A stretch of 64,000 bases of DNA from Microterricola viridarii (GCF_001542775.1 NZ_CP014145.1:2852001-2916000), one strand, 5' to 3'. Shown: positions 41,709-50,219, counted from the stretch's first letter. Notes: generated by a model not told the origin, from the sequence alone. Numbers and translations are program-made.

Positions 41709-43307
41709 CTAGTTGGTGTTGGCGTACAGCCAGTCGAGCGGGTCGACCTTGACGCCGTTGATGCCGCCCAGGCGGATCTCGAAGTGCAGGTGCGGGCCCG
41801 TGCTCATGCCGGTGGTGCCCGTGTTGCCGATCACGTCGCCCACCTTGACCACGTCGCCGGTGCTGTAGCGCATCGTTCCGTGCTGCATGTGTGCGTAGAC
41901 GCTGGTGATGGTCTCGCCGTTGATCTGGTGCTCGATCATCATGTGCACGCCGAGGCTGCCCTCGCCGTCCTCGGCGAGCGTCACAACGCCGTCGGCGATG
42001 GACTGGATCTCGGCGCCGTTGCCCGGGTTGAAGTCCTGACCGCCGTGGTTGCTGGAGCAACCGGCGCAGTCGCGGAAGCCGAAGCGGTCGCCGACGTGCA
42101 CTCCGACGGCGAACGGCCACTGCACAGCGCCGTTCGGGTTATTGACGAAGGTGGATTCCATCCGGATGCCGCTGGCTGCGGCGGCCTCGGCGATGGTGGC
42201 CGTCTCGTAGCCGTCAGCCTGCACGGTGATGGAGTCCGCTCCGTGGGCGATGACCGACTGGCCGGGCTCGGTCTTGCTCGGCATCTTCGCGACCAGAGCG
42301 GCGGCCTTGACGTCGTCGGCCGTCAGCAGCGCCTCGGCCGGCACGGAGGTGGCCACGGCCATCAGCGCCACGAAGCCCATGGCGACGATGGCCGTTGTCT
42401 TGGTGGCGATGCGGCGGGTGACCGAGAGAGTGGGGGCGGTGCGAACGGCAGCACGAGGCGTGGCAGTGCGCGAGGCGCCGGGGGTTGTCGAGGCGCGCGG
42501 TACCGCGAGCGGCTCGGAGCGACCGGCGGAGCGCCGGCGCTGCGCGGGGTCGCTCGTCTGTGCGCCGCTGACGGAGTCGGGGTTCAGGATGTCGGAGAAC
42601 AGCGCGTCAACGCGCAGGGCGTCGGCGAGAAGCGCGGTGGTCTGCTGTGCGTCGACGAGCAGTTCCTCGGCCTGCGGGGCTTCCTCGTCAGCGCTTGCTG
42701 TGTCCAAGTTGGCTGCACTGAGCTCGCTCGCGCCGAGGGGCTCGACCTGGCCGCGCGGGTTGGCGCTGCGGCGGGAGCCGGGGGTGGCGACGGCGGTCGG
42801 CAGGATCGCATCGACCTCGACATCTGCCGCGCGGCGCGAGCGCCGAATCGGAAGGGCCGCGGCCTGCTCCGGGAGCTCCGCGGCGAAGGCGGCCGGGGCC
42901 GCTGCGTGCATGAAATCTTCGGCCGTGGCCAGCGGCGCCGGATCGGGGGCCGGAAGCACGAGTGCGTTGAGCAGTTCGGCGTACGACTCTGCCGTGTGGG
43001 GCTCCGGCTGCGGAACGGCGGGCAGGATCGCGGTGCGGGTCGGCACCTCGGCGACGATCGGCAGCACGGCCGTGGCCGGCTCCTGCGGCTCGCCGGTGGC
43101 GAGCTCCAAGGCCCGCTCGCGCTCGCGAATCTCGCGCCTGGTCAACGGTCTCGCGGGGGCCGCGGCATCCGCCGTCGCTGTGTCGACAGTGCCGGGCACA
43201 GAGGCATCCGGGGCAATGGCGTCAGCAGGCAAGTGGGGGACTTTCAGCGAGGTGTTCGGGACGTATTGGAGGTGATCACCCTGGCCTCGCCAAAGTAACG
43301 AATTCAT
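41709..43307 (-). CDS. M23 (LytM) peptidase with long disordered N-terminus
   Basis: Up to 532 residues. Residues 1-295 are low-complexity Ala/Pro/acidic sequence with a basic RREIRERERALE patch; one helix follows at about 302-322 (TTAIVAMGFVALMAVAT). The extracellular LytM domain has HGGQD (421-425) and HLHFE (506-510), all zinc ligands present. It should cleave peptidoglycan cross-links or act as an activator. The ATG at 43307 has no ribosome-binding site; the true start may be a later TTG or GTG before residue 55. Confidence 0.85.
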   Translation of the reverse strand: MNSLLWRGQGDHLQYVPNTSLKVPHLPADAIAPDASVPGTVDTATADAAAPARPLTRREIRERERALELATGEPQEPATAVLPIVAEVPTRTAILPAVPQPEPHTAESYAELLNALVLPAPDPAPLATAEDFMHAAAPAAFAAELPEQAAALPIRRSRRAADVEVDAILPTAVATPGSRRSANPRGQVEPLGASELSAANLDTASADEEAPQAEELLVDAQQTTALLADALRVDALFSDILNPDSVSGAQTSDPAQRRRSAGRSEPLAVPRASTTPGASRTATPRAAVRTAPTLSVTRRIATKTTAIVAMGFVALMAVATSVPAEALLTADDVKAAALVAKMPSKTEPGQSVIAHGADSITVQADGYETATIAEAAAASGIRMESTFVNNPNGAVQWPFAVGVHVGDRFGFRDCAGCSSNHGGQDFNPGNGAEIQSIADGVVTLAEDGEGSLGVHMMIEHQINGETITSVYAHMQHGTMRYSTGDVVKVGDVIGNTGTTGMSTGPHLHFEIRLGGINGVKVDPLDWLYANTN

Positions 43308-43385
43308 AAAGGCTAGCGGGCACTATGTGAAAAGACCATGTGAGCGCTGGCGATCACCCCTGAACGGGGGCATTCAAAGCTTATC

Positions 43386-43970
43386 TCAAACCGGCCAGGA
43401 CTCACGCGGCCGCGCCCGGTAGAGCACATGGCGGCTCAGCCGATCGGTGCGAGGCAGAGCGGGGTGGTCGAAGTCGTCGGCCGGGTCATGCGTCATCCCG
43501 ATGCGCTCCATCACCTTGCGCGAGCGCAGGTTGCCGAGCGCGGTGAACGAGACGATCTCGCCCAGACCGAGCTGTTCGAAGCCGAAGGCCAACGCCGCGG
43601 ATGCCGCCTCGCTGGCGTAGCCGTTGCCCCAGGCGTCGGCGGCCAGGCGCCAGCCGACCTCGACGGCCGGGTGCTCCGGCGAGGTGAAGTGGGCCGTGAA
43701 GCCGGGACGAGAGAGCCCGACGAACCCGATGAACTCCCCCGTGTCGCGCCGCTCCACTGCCCACAGACCGAAACCAGCCCGTTCGAAGCCCTGCTCGATG
43801 CGTTCGATCATGGCGTCGGATGCCGCGGCATCCAGGGTCGAGGGGAAGTGCTCCATCACCCGGGGGTCTGCGTTCAGGGCGGCGAACGGCGCCCGGTCAG
43901 CCGGAGTCCACCGGCGCAACAGCAGTCGCTCGGTGACCAGGCGCGGGCCGGTCAGCGCGTCAGTGTTCAT
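43386..43970 (-). CDS. GNAT-family acetyltransferase (RimJ/RimL type)
   Basis: The 194-residue protein has the RimJ-like opening GPRLVTERLLLRRWTPAD, VEVGWRLAADAWGNGYASEA (acetyl-CoA loop region) and IVSFTALGNLRSRKVMERIGM. It transfers acetyl groups to an amine or protein N-terminus; the substrate is unknown. Its ATG overlaps the stop of the inositol monophosphatase-like gene (ATGA). Confidence 0.9.
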   Translation of the reverse strand: MNTDALTGPRLVTERLLLRRWTPADRAPFAALNADPRVMEHFPSTLDAAASDAMIERIEQGFERAGFGLWAVERRDTGEFIGFVGLSRPGFTAHFTSPEHPAVEVGWRLAADAWGNGYASEAASAALAFGFEQLGLGEIVSFTALGNLRSRKVMERIGMTHDPADDFDHPALPRTDRLSRHVLYRARPRESWPV

Positions 43971-44809
43971 TCGGCGGCCAGCAGTGCGCCGTGCAGCGCC
44001 GTGAACAGCGCGGGTTCCGCGGCGATGAGCAGCTCGGCGGTCGCCGGGGCGCCGTTCAGGCCGGCCACGGTCGCGCCTGCCTCGGCCGCGATGAGTGCGC
44101 CGGCGGCGTGGTCCCATGGGTTGAGGTGCCGCTCGAAGTAGCCGTCAAGCCGGCCGGCGGCCACGGCGCAGAGGTCGAGGGCGGCCGAGCCGACGCGCCG
44201 GATGTCGCGCACGAGCGGCAGAAGCGTGAGCAGCACCTCTGCCTGCGCCTGGCGGCGGTCGGCGCTGTATGAGAAGCCGGTGCCGATCAGGGCTTGGGCG
44301 AGCGGGGCGCCGGTGTTCACGTGCAGCGGCTGCGGGGCGGGGTGCGTCGGCGAGCCAATCTGCTCGACCCAGGCACCGCCGCCTGCCGAGGCTGCGTAGA
44401 GCTCGGCGGTGGCCGGCGCGTAGACGACTCCGGCGAGCGCCCGCCAGTTGGCTGTCGGCTCGGCGTCGGCGTCATCCGACTGGCCCAGCTCTCCCACCGC
44501 GATACTGATCGCCCAGGCGGGGCTGCCATAGAGATAGTTGACGGTGCCGTCGATGGGGTCGACGACCCAGACCAGGCCGGAACTGCCGGCCGCGGCGTCC
44601 GTCTCCTCCCCATAGAACGCATCATCTGGTCGTTCGAGTCGGATCAGGGCGCGGATCAGCGCCTCGGTCTCGCGGTCGGCGGCGGTGACGATGTCGACGT
44701 CGCTCGACTTGCTCGCCGCCACGCTGACGCCCTCACGGCGGCGCTCGGCCGCCAGCGCCCCTGCCTGCAATGCGATCCGGCGGGCCATCTCCAGCAGTTC
44801 GGCGCTCAT
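43967..44809 (-). CDS. Inositol monophosphatase family phosphatase
   Basis: The 280-residue Mg-dependent phosphatase has the metal-binding motifs FYGEETD, WVVDPIDGTVNYLYG and the C-terminal LNPWDHAAGALIAAEAGA. Possible substrates are inositol-1-phosphate, histidinol phosphate or 3'-phosphoadenosine phosphate. It is the upstream gene of a pair with the GNAT gene. Confidence 0.92.
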   Translation of the reverse strand: MSAELLEMARRIALQAGALAAERRREGVSVAASKSSDVDIVTAADRETEALIRALIRLERPDDAFYGEETDAAAGSSGLVWVVDPIDGTVNYLYGSPAWAISIAVGELGQSDDADAEPTANWRALAGVVYAPATAELYAASAGGGAWVEQIGSPTHPAPQPLHVNTGAPLAQALIGTGFSYSADRRQAQAEVLLTLLPLVRDIRRVGSAALDLCAVAAGRLDGYFERHLNPWDHAAGALIAAEAGATVAGLNGAPATAELLIAAEPALFTALHGALLAAE

Positions 44810-44862
44810 GCCCCCACGCTACCCCGGCCCCGGCATTTCTGCAGGGGCCGGGTGGGCGGATG

Positions 44863-45735
44863 CTAGGCGGCGAGCGCCTCGTCAGCGGCGGGCGCGAGAC
44901 CCTCCTGCAGCGGGGTCGTCGGGCGGCCGATCAGGCGGGCGAGGTCGCCGCTCGTCTCGGCCAGCAGGCCGTCACGGATGTTGCCGTCGAGCGCGACGAC
45001 GAAGCCGGCCGTTCCGGCGTCGAGCCCGGCGTCGGCCAGAGCGGCCAGGTGCTGCTCCGGGCTCAGATTGCGGTAGGTGACGGGCCGAGCGAGCAGTTCG
45101 GTGGCAACCGCGGCAAGGTCGGCGTGCGTCCACGCGACGTCACCGCTCAGCTCGTAGATCTGCCCGACGTGGCTCGCATCGGCGAGCACGACGGCCGCGG
45201 CATCCGCGTAGTCGGCGCGGCTCGCACTGGCGACGCGTCCATCGCCGACGCTGGCGACGATCTCGCCGCTGGTCGCCGCCTGGCCGAGCGCACCGGCGTA
45301 GTTCTCGGTGTACCAGCCGTTGCGAAGGATCGTGGCCGGGATACCGGAGGCGGCGATGAGCTCCTCTGTCGCCTTGTGCTCCGGCGCCAGGATCAGGGCG
45401 GAGCTGGTGGCGCGCGGCGCGCTCGTGTAGACGAGGCGTGCGACGCCGGCAGCCTGGGCGGCCTCGACAACGGTCCTGTGCTGCGCGACGCGCTGGCCGA
45501 CCTCGCTCCCAGAGATGAGCAGAACGGCCTCCGCGCCGGCGAATGCCCGCTCGAACGCGACCCGGTCGGAGTAGTCGGCGACGGCGGTGCGCACTCCGCG
45601 CTCCCGCAGCGCGGCCAGGCGCTGCTCGTTGCGCCCGGTCGCGACGATCTGAGTGGCCGGTGTGCCGTTCCGCAGCAGCGCATCGATGACGAGAGTGCCA
45701 AGCTGGCCGGTTGCTCCGGTGATGACGAGGGTCAT
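44863..45735 (-). CDS. NmrA-like NAD(P)H-binding oxidoreductase (QOR2/azoreductase type)
   Basis: The 290-residue atypical short-chain dehydrogenase begins MTLVITGATGQLGTLVIDAL, with a Rossmann motif at residues 6-13, and has RLVYTSAPRATSSALILAPE and ILRNGWYTENYAGAL typical of quinone oxidoreductase 2-like proteins. ATG at 45735 follows AAAGGAAG. It is divergent from an HxlR regulator across a palindromic region, the usual arrangement for quinone or electrophile-sensing HxlR/YodB-type control. Confidence 0.9.
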   Translation of the reverse strand: MTLVITGATGQLGTLVIDALLRNGTPATQIVATGRNEQRLAALRERGVRTAVADYSDRVAFERAFAGAEAVLLISGSEVGQRVAQHRTVVEAAQAAGVARLVYTSAPRATSSALILAPEHKATEELIAASGIPATILRNGWYTENYAGALGQAATSGEIVASVGDGRVASASRADYADAAAVVLADASHVGQIYELSGDVAWTHADLAAVATELLARPVTYRNLSPEQHLAALADAGLDAGTAGFVVALDGNIRDGLLAETSGDLARLIGRPTTPLQEGLAPAADEALAA

Positions 45736-45836
45736 GGTCTTCCTTTCGAACGCACCCGCGCGGGCTGCGAATGTCACGACCGCTCCGGTCGCTGCACGGT
45801 ACAACCGACCATCCGCTCAAGAACTTCCCCGTCGAC

Positions 45837-45861
45837 GGTACCCACCTTTTGGTAAGGTACC
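45837..45861. promoter_or_regulatory. 25-bp dyad operator for the HxlR regulator
   Basis: Two GGTACC boxes (45837-45842 and 45856-45861) flank a near-symmetric CACCTTTTGGTAA core. The dyad ends three bases before the HxlR start and lies 102 bp upstream of the reductase start. It probably serves autorepression and reductase control. Confidence 0.62.
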
Positions 45862-45864
45862 TAC

Positions 45865-46308
45865 ATGACGGTGAGTTATGTGCAAACAAGCGGGATCCCG
45901 GGGATGACCGAAGGCGTCTTTCCCGCAGCATGCCCGAGCCGCACCGTGCTCGACCACGTCACCAGCAAGTGGGGCGTGCTCGTTCTGCTGACCCTCTCGC
46001 GGGCGCCGCACCGGTGGGGCGAGCTGCGCCGCGGCATCGAGGGCATCAGCGAGAAGATGCTGGCGCAGACCCTGCGCACCCTCGAGCGCGACGGCTTCGT
46101 GCTGCGCGAGGTACGGGCGGTCATCCCGCCCCGGGTCGACTACAGTCTCACCGCACGGGGGCGCGAGCTCAGCGACCACCTGCTGCCGCTGATGGCGTGG
46201 ATCGACGGCAACGCCGCCGACATCCTCGCGCCCCAGGAACCGCAGACGGCCCAGGCAGCCCAGTCGGCCCAGACAGCACAGACGGCCCAGGCCCCCCAGC
46301 CGGCCTAG
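45865..46308 (+). CDS. HxlR-family transcriptional regulator
   Basis: The 147-residue winged-helix protein has the HxlR core CPSRTVLDHVTSKWGVLVLL, RWGELRRGIEGISEKMLAQT and a wing PPRVDYSLTARGRELS. Cys23 in the conserved N-terminal position could sense electrophiles or oxidants. Residues 127-147 are an odd QTAQ-type repeat tail. It is divergent from the NmrA-type reductase, its likely target. Confidence 0.9.
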   Translation: MTVSYVQTSGIPGMTEGVFPAACPSRTVLDHVTSKWGVLVLLTLSRAPHRWGELRRGIEGISEKMLAQTLRTLERDGFVLREVRAVIPPRVDYSLTARGRELSDHLLPLMAWIDGNAADILAPQEPQTAQAAQSAQTAQTAQAPQPA

Positions 46309-47612
46309 CGGGCAGTGCGCGCGGGGCTGGTCTCCAGCAGCGACTCCACGACCGACTCCAGCCCGACGAGACCGCTCGAGGCCGCGATCTGTGCACCGAT
46401 CGCCCGACTGCGCTCGGCATAGCCCGGGTCGGCCAGCACCGTGCGCACGGCGGCCGCGACGGCATCCGGCACCGGCTTGTGGCTGCGCAGGTTCACGCCG
46501 ACGCCCGCCCACTCCACACGCGCGGTCACCTCAAGCTTGTCCTCTGTCGTACCGGCGACGACGAGCGGCACGCCGTGCTCGAGCGCGTAGTGCACCCCGC
46601 CGTAGCCGCCGTTGCTGACGAACACGTCAGTGAGCGGCAGCAACGCGTCGTAAGGCAGGTACTCGGCGGCGCGCACATTGGCCGGCAGCGGATGCGGCAG
46701 GCTCTCGACCGGGCGGCCGCCGGTGCTCACCAGCACCAGCACGTCATCGCCGGCAAGCGCCCGCATGGTCGGGGCGATCAGCTCCTCGTAGTCCTTGTTC
46801 GCGACGGTGCCCTGGCTCACGTGCACAACGGGCCGCGAGCCGTCGAGCTCGCCCCACCACTCCGGCAGCGGCGCCGCGCTGGGCGTGGTGCGCGAGACCG
46901 GGCCGACGAAGTGCACCGTCTCTGGCAGGTCGCGGCGCGGGTACTCGAAGCCGGCGACGGTGAACTGCACAATCGCGTCTGCCTGCGAGGCGCCGCTCAT
47001 GAAGAAGACCCCGAGCGGGCGGCCGGTCGTGGCGAGCATCATCGCCGAGGCCTCCTTCTGCAGCCCGCCGAAGATGAACCTCTCGGTGATCACCCGGAGC
47101 ATCGCGTTGCGGATGCGGCCGGCACGGCCGGGCTTGGGCAGGATGCCCAGGCCGAACGGCGCCGTGTCGACGCTGCCGAGGCCGAGCGGGATGATGCCCA
47201 GGTTGACGATGGCGGGGCGCTCGGCCCGGGGCCGGGCAAGCAGCCCCATCGAGCCGATGAACATGCTCTCCAGCAGGATCACATCCGTCGGCTCGGCGGC
47301 GACAGCCTCGTCGACGGCCCCGATCTGGGCTGGAGCAGGCTTCAGGAAAATGTTGCTGAGGTCCCAGCGGATGCCGGGGACGCCACTCTTGCCCACACGG
47401 CCGGGGAAGGCGGCATCCATGTCGGTGTCGTCATAGTCGGCTTCAGCCGGGAGCGGCAGGTACTCTGCCCCCGTCGCACGCACGGCGTCACGGTAGCGGG
47501 CTCCAGTGAGGAAACGCACCCGGTGCCCCTGTTGCACCAGGTGGCGCGAGACGGCGAGCAACGGCGTGACGTGGCCGTGGACGGGCGTGCTGCAAATCAG
47601 GTAGGAGGTCAT
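46305..47612 (-). CDS. MGT/UGT-family glycosyltransferase (GT1)
   Basis: The 435-residue GT-B glycosyltransferase has the N-terminal STPVHGHVTPLLAVSRHLVQ acceptor-side motif and a donor-binding region with VVHVSQGTVAN, EYLPYDALLPLTDVFVSNGG and HYALEHGVPLVVAGTTEDK. Such enzymes glycosylate macrolides, flavonoids or other small molecules, often for self-protection. It is divergent from a TetR gene. Its stop overlaps the HxlR stop. Confidence 0.9.
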   Translation of the reverse strand: MTSYLICSTPVHGHVTPLLAVSRHLVQQGHRVRFLTGARYRDAVRATGAEYLPLPAEADYDDTDMDAAFPGRVGKSGVPGIRWDLSNIFLKPAPAQIGAVDEAVAAEPTDVILLESMFIGSMGLLARPRAERPAIVNLGIIPLGLGSVDTAPFGLGILPKPGRAGRIRNAMLRVITERFIFGGLQKEASAMMLATTGRPLGVFFMSGASQADAIVQFTVAGFEYPRRDLPETVHFVGPVSRTTPSAAPLPEWWGELDGSRPVVHVSQGTVANKDYEELIAPTMRALAGDDVLVLVSTGGRPVESLPHPLPANVRAAEYLPYDALLPLTDVFVSNGGYGGVHYALEHGVPLVVAGTTEDKLEVTARVEWAGVGVNLRSHKPVPDAVAAAVRTVLADPGYAERSRAIGAQIAASSGLVGLESVVESLLETSPARTAR

Positions 47613-47684
47613 GGCTGACTTTCAGGTCGAATCGGCGAGGCGGGCGCCTCCCAGCCCCGACTGGTGTGCGCACTAGAATTGTCT

Positions 47685-47699
47685 ATACCGAAGAAGTAT
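47685..47699. promoter_or_regulatory. Putative TetR operator ATAC-N7-GTAT
   Basis: An ATAC-CGAAGAA-GTAT dyad lies 25 bp upstream of the TetR start in the 112-bp gap shared with the glycosyltransferase. The half-sites are short, so this is a weak candidate. Confidence 0.35.
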
Positions 47700-47724
47700 T
47701 CACTACCTTGAAAGGCAAGTCAAT

Positions 47725-48393
47725 ATGTCGGATGGAACTTCTGCCCCGGCCACGCGCAGCTACAACTCCACCCTGCGCGCCAGCCAGGCCGCCGAGACCC
47801 GACGACGCATTCTGGACGCGGCCGCGGAGTGCTTCTCGGCCACCGGCTACGGCGGAACCTCCCTTGCCGACATCGCCAGGGCGGCGGGCGTCTCTGTCGA
47901 GACCGTGAAGCTGAACGGCCCTAAGCGCGAGCTCCTCCTGGCCGCGTTCGAGCAGAGCTTCGCCGGCCGAGAGGGGCGTGATTCCCTCGCCGACCACGAG
48001 CCCATCGCCGCGATCACCGAGGCGGCGGATGACGCCGACTACCTCAGCGGCATCGTGCACTTCGTGGCAGAGGCCAACCGGCGCAGCAATCGCCTGTGGG
48101 CCGCATTCCTCGCCGCCGCCTCCTCTGACGCGGTGGTGGCCGACGAGCTCGCGGCACTGCAGCAGCGGCGACGCACCGACTTCAATGCTCTGGTTGCCCA
48201 GCTGGCGGAACGCGGCATGCTCGACGCCGACGCCGCCCCGGAGCGCGTGGCCGACGCGCTCTCCTTCATCGTGTCGCCGGAGAGCTACGGGCAGCTTGTG
48301 CTGGGATCTGGCTGGAGCCAGACGGAGTACGAGGCCTGGCTGGTGCGCACCATCGGCGCGATCGCGCGGGACGACTGGAGCGTGGGGAAGTAG
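47725..48393 (+). CDS. TetR-family regulator next to the glycosyltransferase
   Basis: The 222-residue protein has a TetR helix-turn-helix (SQAAETRRRILDAAAECFSA, YGGTSLADIARAAGVSVETV) and a helical effector domain. It is divergent from the glycosyltransferase gene and probably represses it in response to a glycosylatable compound. The usual YxxFxxK segment reads VKLNGPKRELL, with the aromatic residues replaced, a small deviation from the family. Confidence 0.88.
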   Translation: MSDGTSAPATRSYNSTLRASQAAETRRRILDAAAECFSATGYGGTSLADIARAAGVSVETVKLNGPKRELLLAAFEQSFAGREGRDSLADHEPIAAITEAADDADYLSGIVHFVAEANRRSNRLWAAFLAAASSDAVVADELAALQQRRRTDFNALVAQLAERGMLDADAAPERVADALSFIVSPESYGQLVLGSGWSQTEYEAWLVRTIGAIARDDWSVGK

Positions 48394-48464
48394 CAAGGGG
48401 GGCCGGCGTCGGTTCCCCCGTCGTCGCCGGCACCTGCCCGAGTCCCCCGACCGGGCATGTCCCT

Positions 48465-48480
48465 TAGTACGATCGTACTA
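48465..48480. promoter_or_regulatory. Perfect 16-bp palindrome TAGTACGATCGTACTA
   Basis: The palindrome overlaps the stop codon of the minus-strand TetR gene and sits in the convergent gap to the other TetR gene. It looks like a TetR-type operator but is not in an obvious promoter. Confidence 0.55.
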
Positions 48481-49119
48481 TGAAATCGGGGCTTGGTTCG
48501 AGCCCTGTCGCAAAAAGCGCTCAGGGTCGACGACCCCGAAGAGGCGCAGCTGTCGCTGGAGCATCTCCTCGATCCGTTCCGGCAGATCCTGGCGCTGCGT
48601 GAGGCGGTGCGAGGTTTCCTGAACGCCCGTGAAGGTGGCGACCAGGTGCCAGCCCTCGGTCTCGAAGTCGAGGCCGGGCGGGATGTCGCCGTCATCCGTC
48701 GCGTCACGCAGGCACTGCGCCATCACGGCCATCCAGCCGACATAGGGCGTGGGGAAGACGACGGGGATGATGTCGTACTCGCGCACGAGGCGCACGGCAG
48801 CCCGCACACGGACCGTGTCTCTGAATGCCCGGGAGACCGCGCGAATCGACGCGACGATCGCCGCGATGCCCCGCGGCGGCGGGTCGGTGGTCACGACGTT
48901 GGCGAACGGCGCCTGGGCGAAGGTGGCCTGCACGAGCGTGACGGCCAAATCGACTTTGGCCTTGAAGTGGTACTGCACCAGCCCCTTGCCGATGCCGGCA
49001 CGCTCGGCGATGCTGCCGATGGACGTTCCGGCATAGCCGCGCTCTGCGAATTCCTCGGCTGCCGCCGACAGGATGCGCTCCCGGGTCTCAGCTGCCCGCG
49101 CGCTGGGAACCGCCATCAT
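48478..49119 (-). CDS. TetR-family regulator resembling gamma-butyrolactone receptors
   Basis: The 213-residue protein has a TetR helix-turn-helix (TRERILSAAAEEFAERGYAG, SIGSIAERAGIGKGLVQYHF) and a C-terminal domain resembling ScbR/ArpA receptors (RVRAAVRLVREYDIIP, GWMAVMAQCLRDATDDGDI, VATFTGVQETSHRL). Those proteins bind gamma-butyrolactone signals. The ATG at 49119 has GGAGGGG upstream. It is divergent from an alpha/beta hydrolase. Ligand type is inferred only. Confidence 0.82.
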   Translation of the reverse strand: MMAVPSARAAETRERILSAAAEEFAERGYAGTSIGSIAERAGIGKGLVQYHFKAKVDLAVTLVQATFAQAPFANVVTTDPPPRGIAAIVASIRAVSRAFRDTVRVRAAVRLVREYDIIPVVFPTPYVGWMAVMAQCLRDATDDGDIPPGLDFETEGWHLVATFTGVQETSHRLTQRQDLPERIEEMLQRQLRLFGVVDPERFLRQGSNQAPIS

Positions 49120-49364
49120 GACTCGCCCCTCCGCCCGTTTGCCTGCAGCACAGCTTTGCAGAATTTTCTGGGCGACGGCCGCAGCATCGCTGGGACAGCG
49201 CCGGGAACTGTGAAGAAAGCTCGGCCGTGCACGTCCCCCGGCTGGCCTCGTGCAGACGACCCGAAACCGCCCCTGTTCAGGGGGCGTCGCCGGGCGTAGC
49301 ATCAGGCCGGGCACTGTCGCCCTCCGGCATCGCGGGCCCCGCGCCCGAGGAATGAGGTCTACTC

Positions 49365-50219
49365 GTGAGCAGCTTGACCGAACACGAACAGCACGAAGTC
49401 GCACGCGCCAATGAGTCGGCGGCCCGTCCGGTGGTCTTCATCCACGGGCTCTGGCTGCTCTCCAGCAGTTGGCAGAAGTGGCGGGATCTGTTCGAGGCGA
49501 ACGGATACGTCACCCTGGCGCCCGGCTGGCCGGACGACCCAGAGACGGTGGAGCTGGCCAGGGAGGAGCCGGAGGTGTTCGCCAAGAAGATGGTCAAGCA
49601 CGTCACGGAGCACTACCTGGAGGCGATCTCGGCTCTCACCCAGCAGCCCGTCGTGATCGGCCACTCCTTCGGCGGGCTGATCGCGCAGAAGATCGCCGGC
49701 GAGGGCGCCGCCTCCTCGACGGTGTCCATCGACAACGCCCCGTTCCAGGGCGTGCTGACGCTGCCGCGGGCCTCACTCAAGTCGGCGTTCCCGGTGCTGA
49801 AGAACCCGGCCAACGTGAACCGGGCCGTCTCGCTCACCTTCGACGAGTTCAAGTTCGGCTGGGCGAACAACGTCGACGAGGCGGAGGCGCGCGAGCTCTA
49901 CGAGAACTACCACGTGCCCGCAGCCGGACTCCCCCTCTTCCAGGCGGCGACGGCCAACCTCAACCCCTTCGCCGAAACGAAAGTCGACACCAAGGCAGAT
50001 GCGCGCGGTCCGCTGCTGCTCATCTCTGGCGAGAACGACAACACGGTTCCCCCGGCGATCGTGCACTCGAGCTATGAGCTGCAGTCCAAGAACCCGGGCG
50101 TGACCGAGCTGGTCACGATCCCCGGCCGCGGGCACTCGCTCACGATCGACTCCGGCTGGCGCGAGGTGGCCGACGAGGCGCTCGCCTTCGCGCAGAAGTA
50201 CTCACCGCCGCTCGACTAG
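49365..50219 (+). CDS. Alpha/beta hydrolase
   Basis: The 284-residue hydrolase has VFIHGLWLLSSSW (oxyanion region), nucleophile Ser in VIGHSFGGLIAQ, Asp in LISGENDNTVPP and His in IPGRGHSLTID. The GTG start at 49365 follows GAGG. It is divergent from the butyrolactone-receptor-like TetR gene across 245 bp, so TetR control is likely; a lactone or ester substrate is possible. A bidirectional terminator follows. Confidence 0.88.
   Translation: MSSLTEHEQHEVARANESAARPVVFIHGLWLLSSSWQKWRDLFEANGYVTLAPGWPDDPETVELAREEPEVFAKKMVKHVTEHYLEAISALTQQPVVIGHSFGGLIAQKIAGEGAASSTVSIDNAPFQGVLTLPRASLKSAFPVLKNPANVNRAVSLTFDEFKFGWANNVDEAEARELYENYHVPAAGLPLFQAATANLNPFAETKVDTKADARGPLLLISGENDNTVPPAIVHSSYELQSKNPGVTELVTIPGRGHSLTIDSGWREVADEALAFAQKYSPPLD

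Noticed and set aside
43254..43276. Shine-Dalgarno site GGAGGTGATC on the plus strand opposite the M23 gene start
   Set aside because: No plausible plus-strand gene begins after it; it is the complement of the 16S-like word discussed for the M23 leader.
41367..43298. 643-residue plus-strand frame opposite the M23 peptidase
   Set aside because: The minus-strand product has all LytM zinc ligands; the antisense frame has no recognisable domain.
43308..43385. Cyclic di-AMP riboswitch upstream of the M23 peptidase
   Set aside because: Such riboswitches control cell-wall hydrolases in actinobacteria, but only 78 bp lie before the preceding gene and no conserved core is visible.
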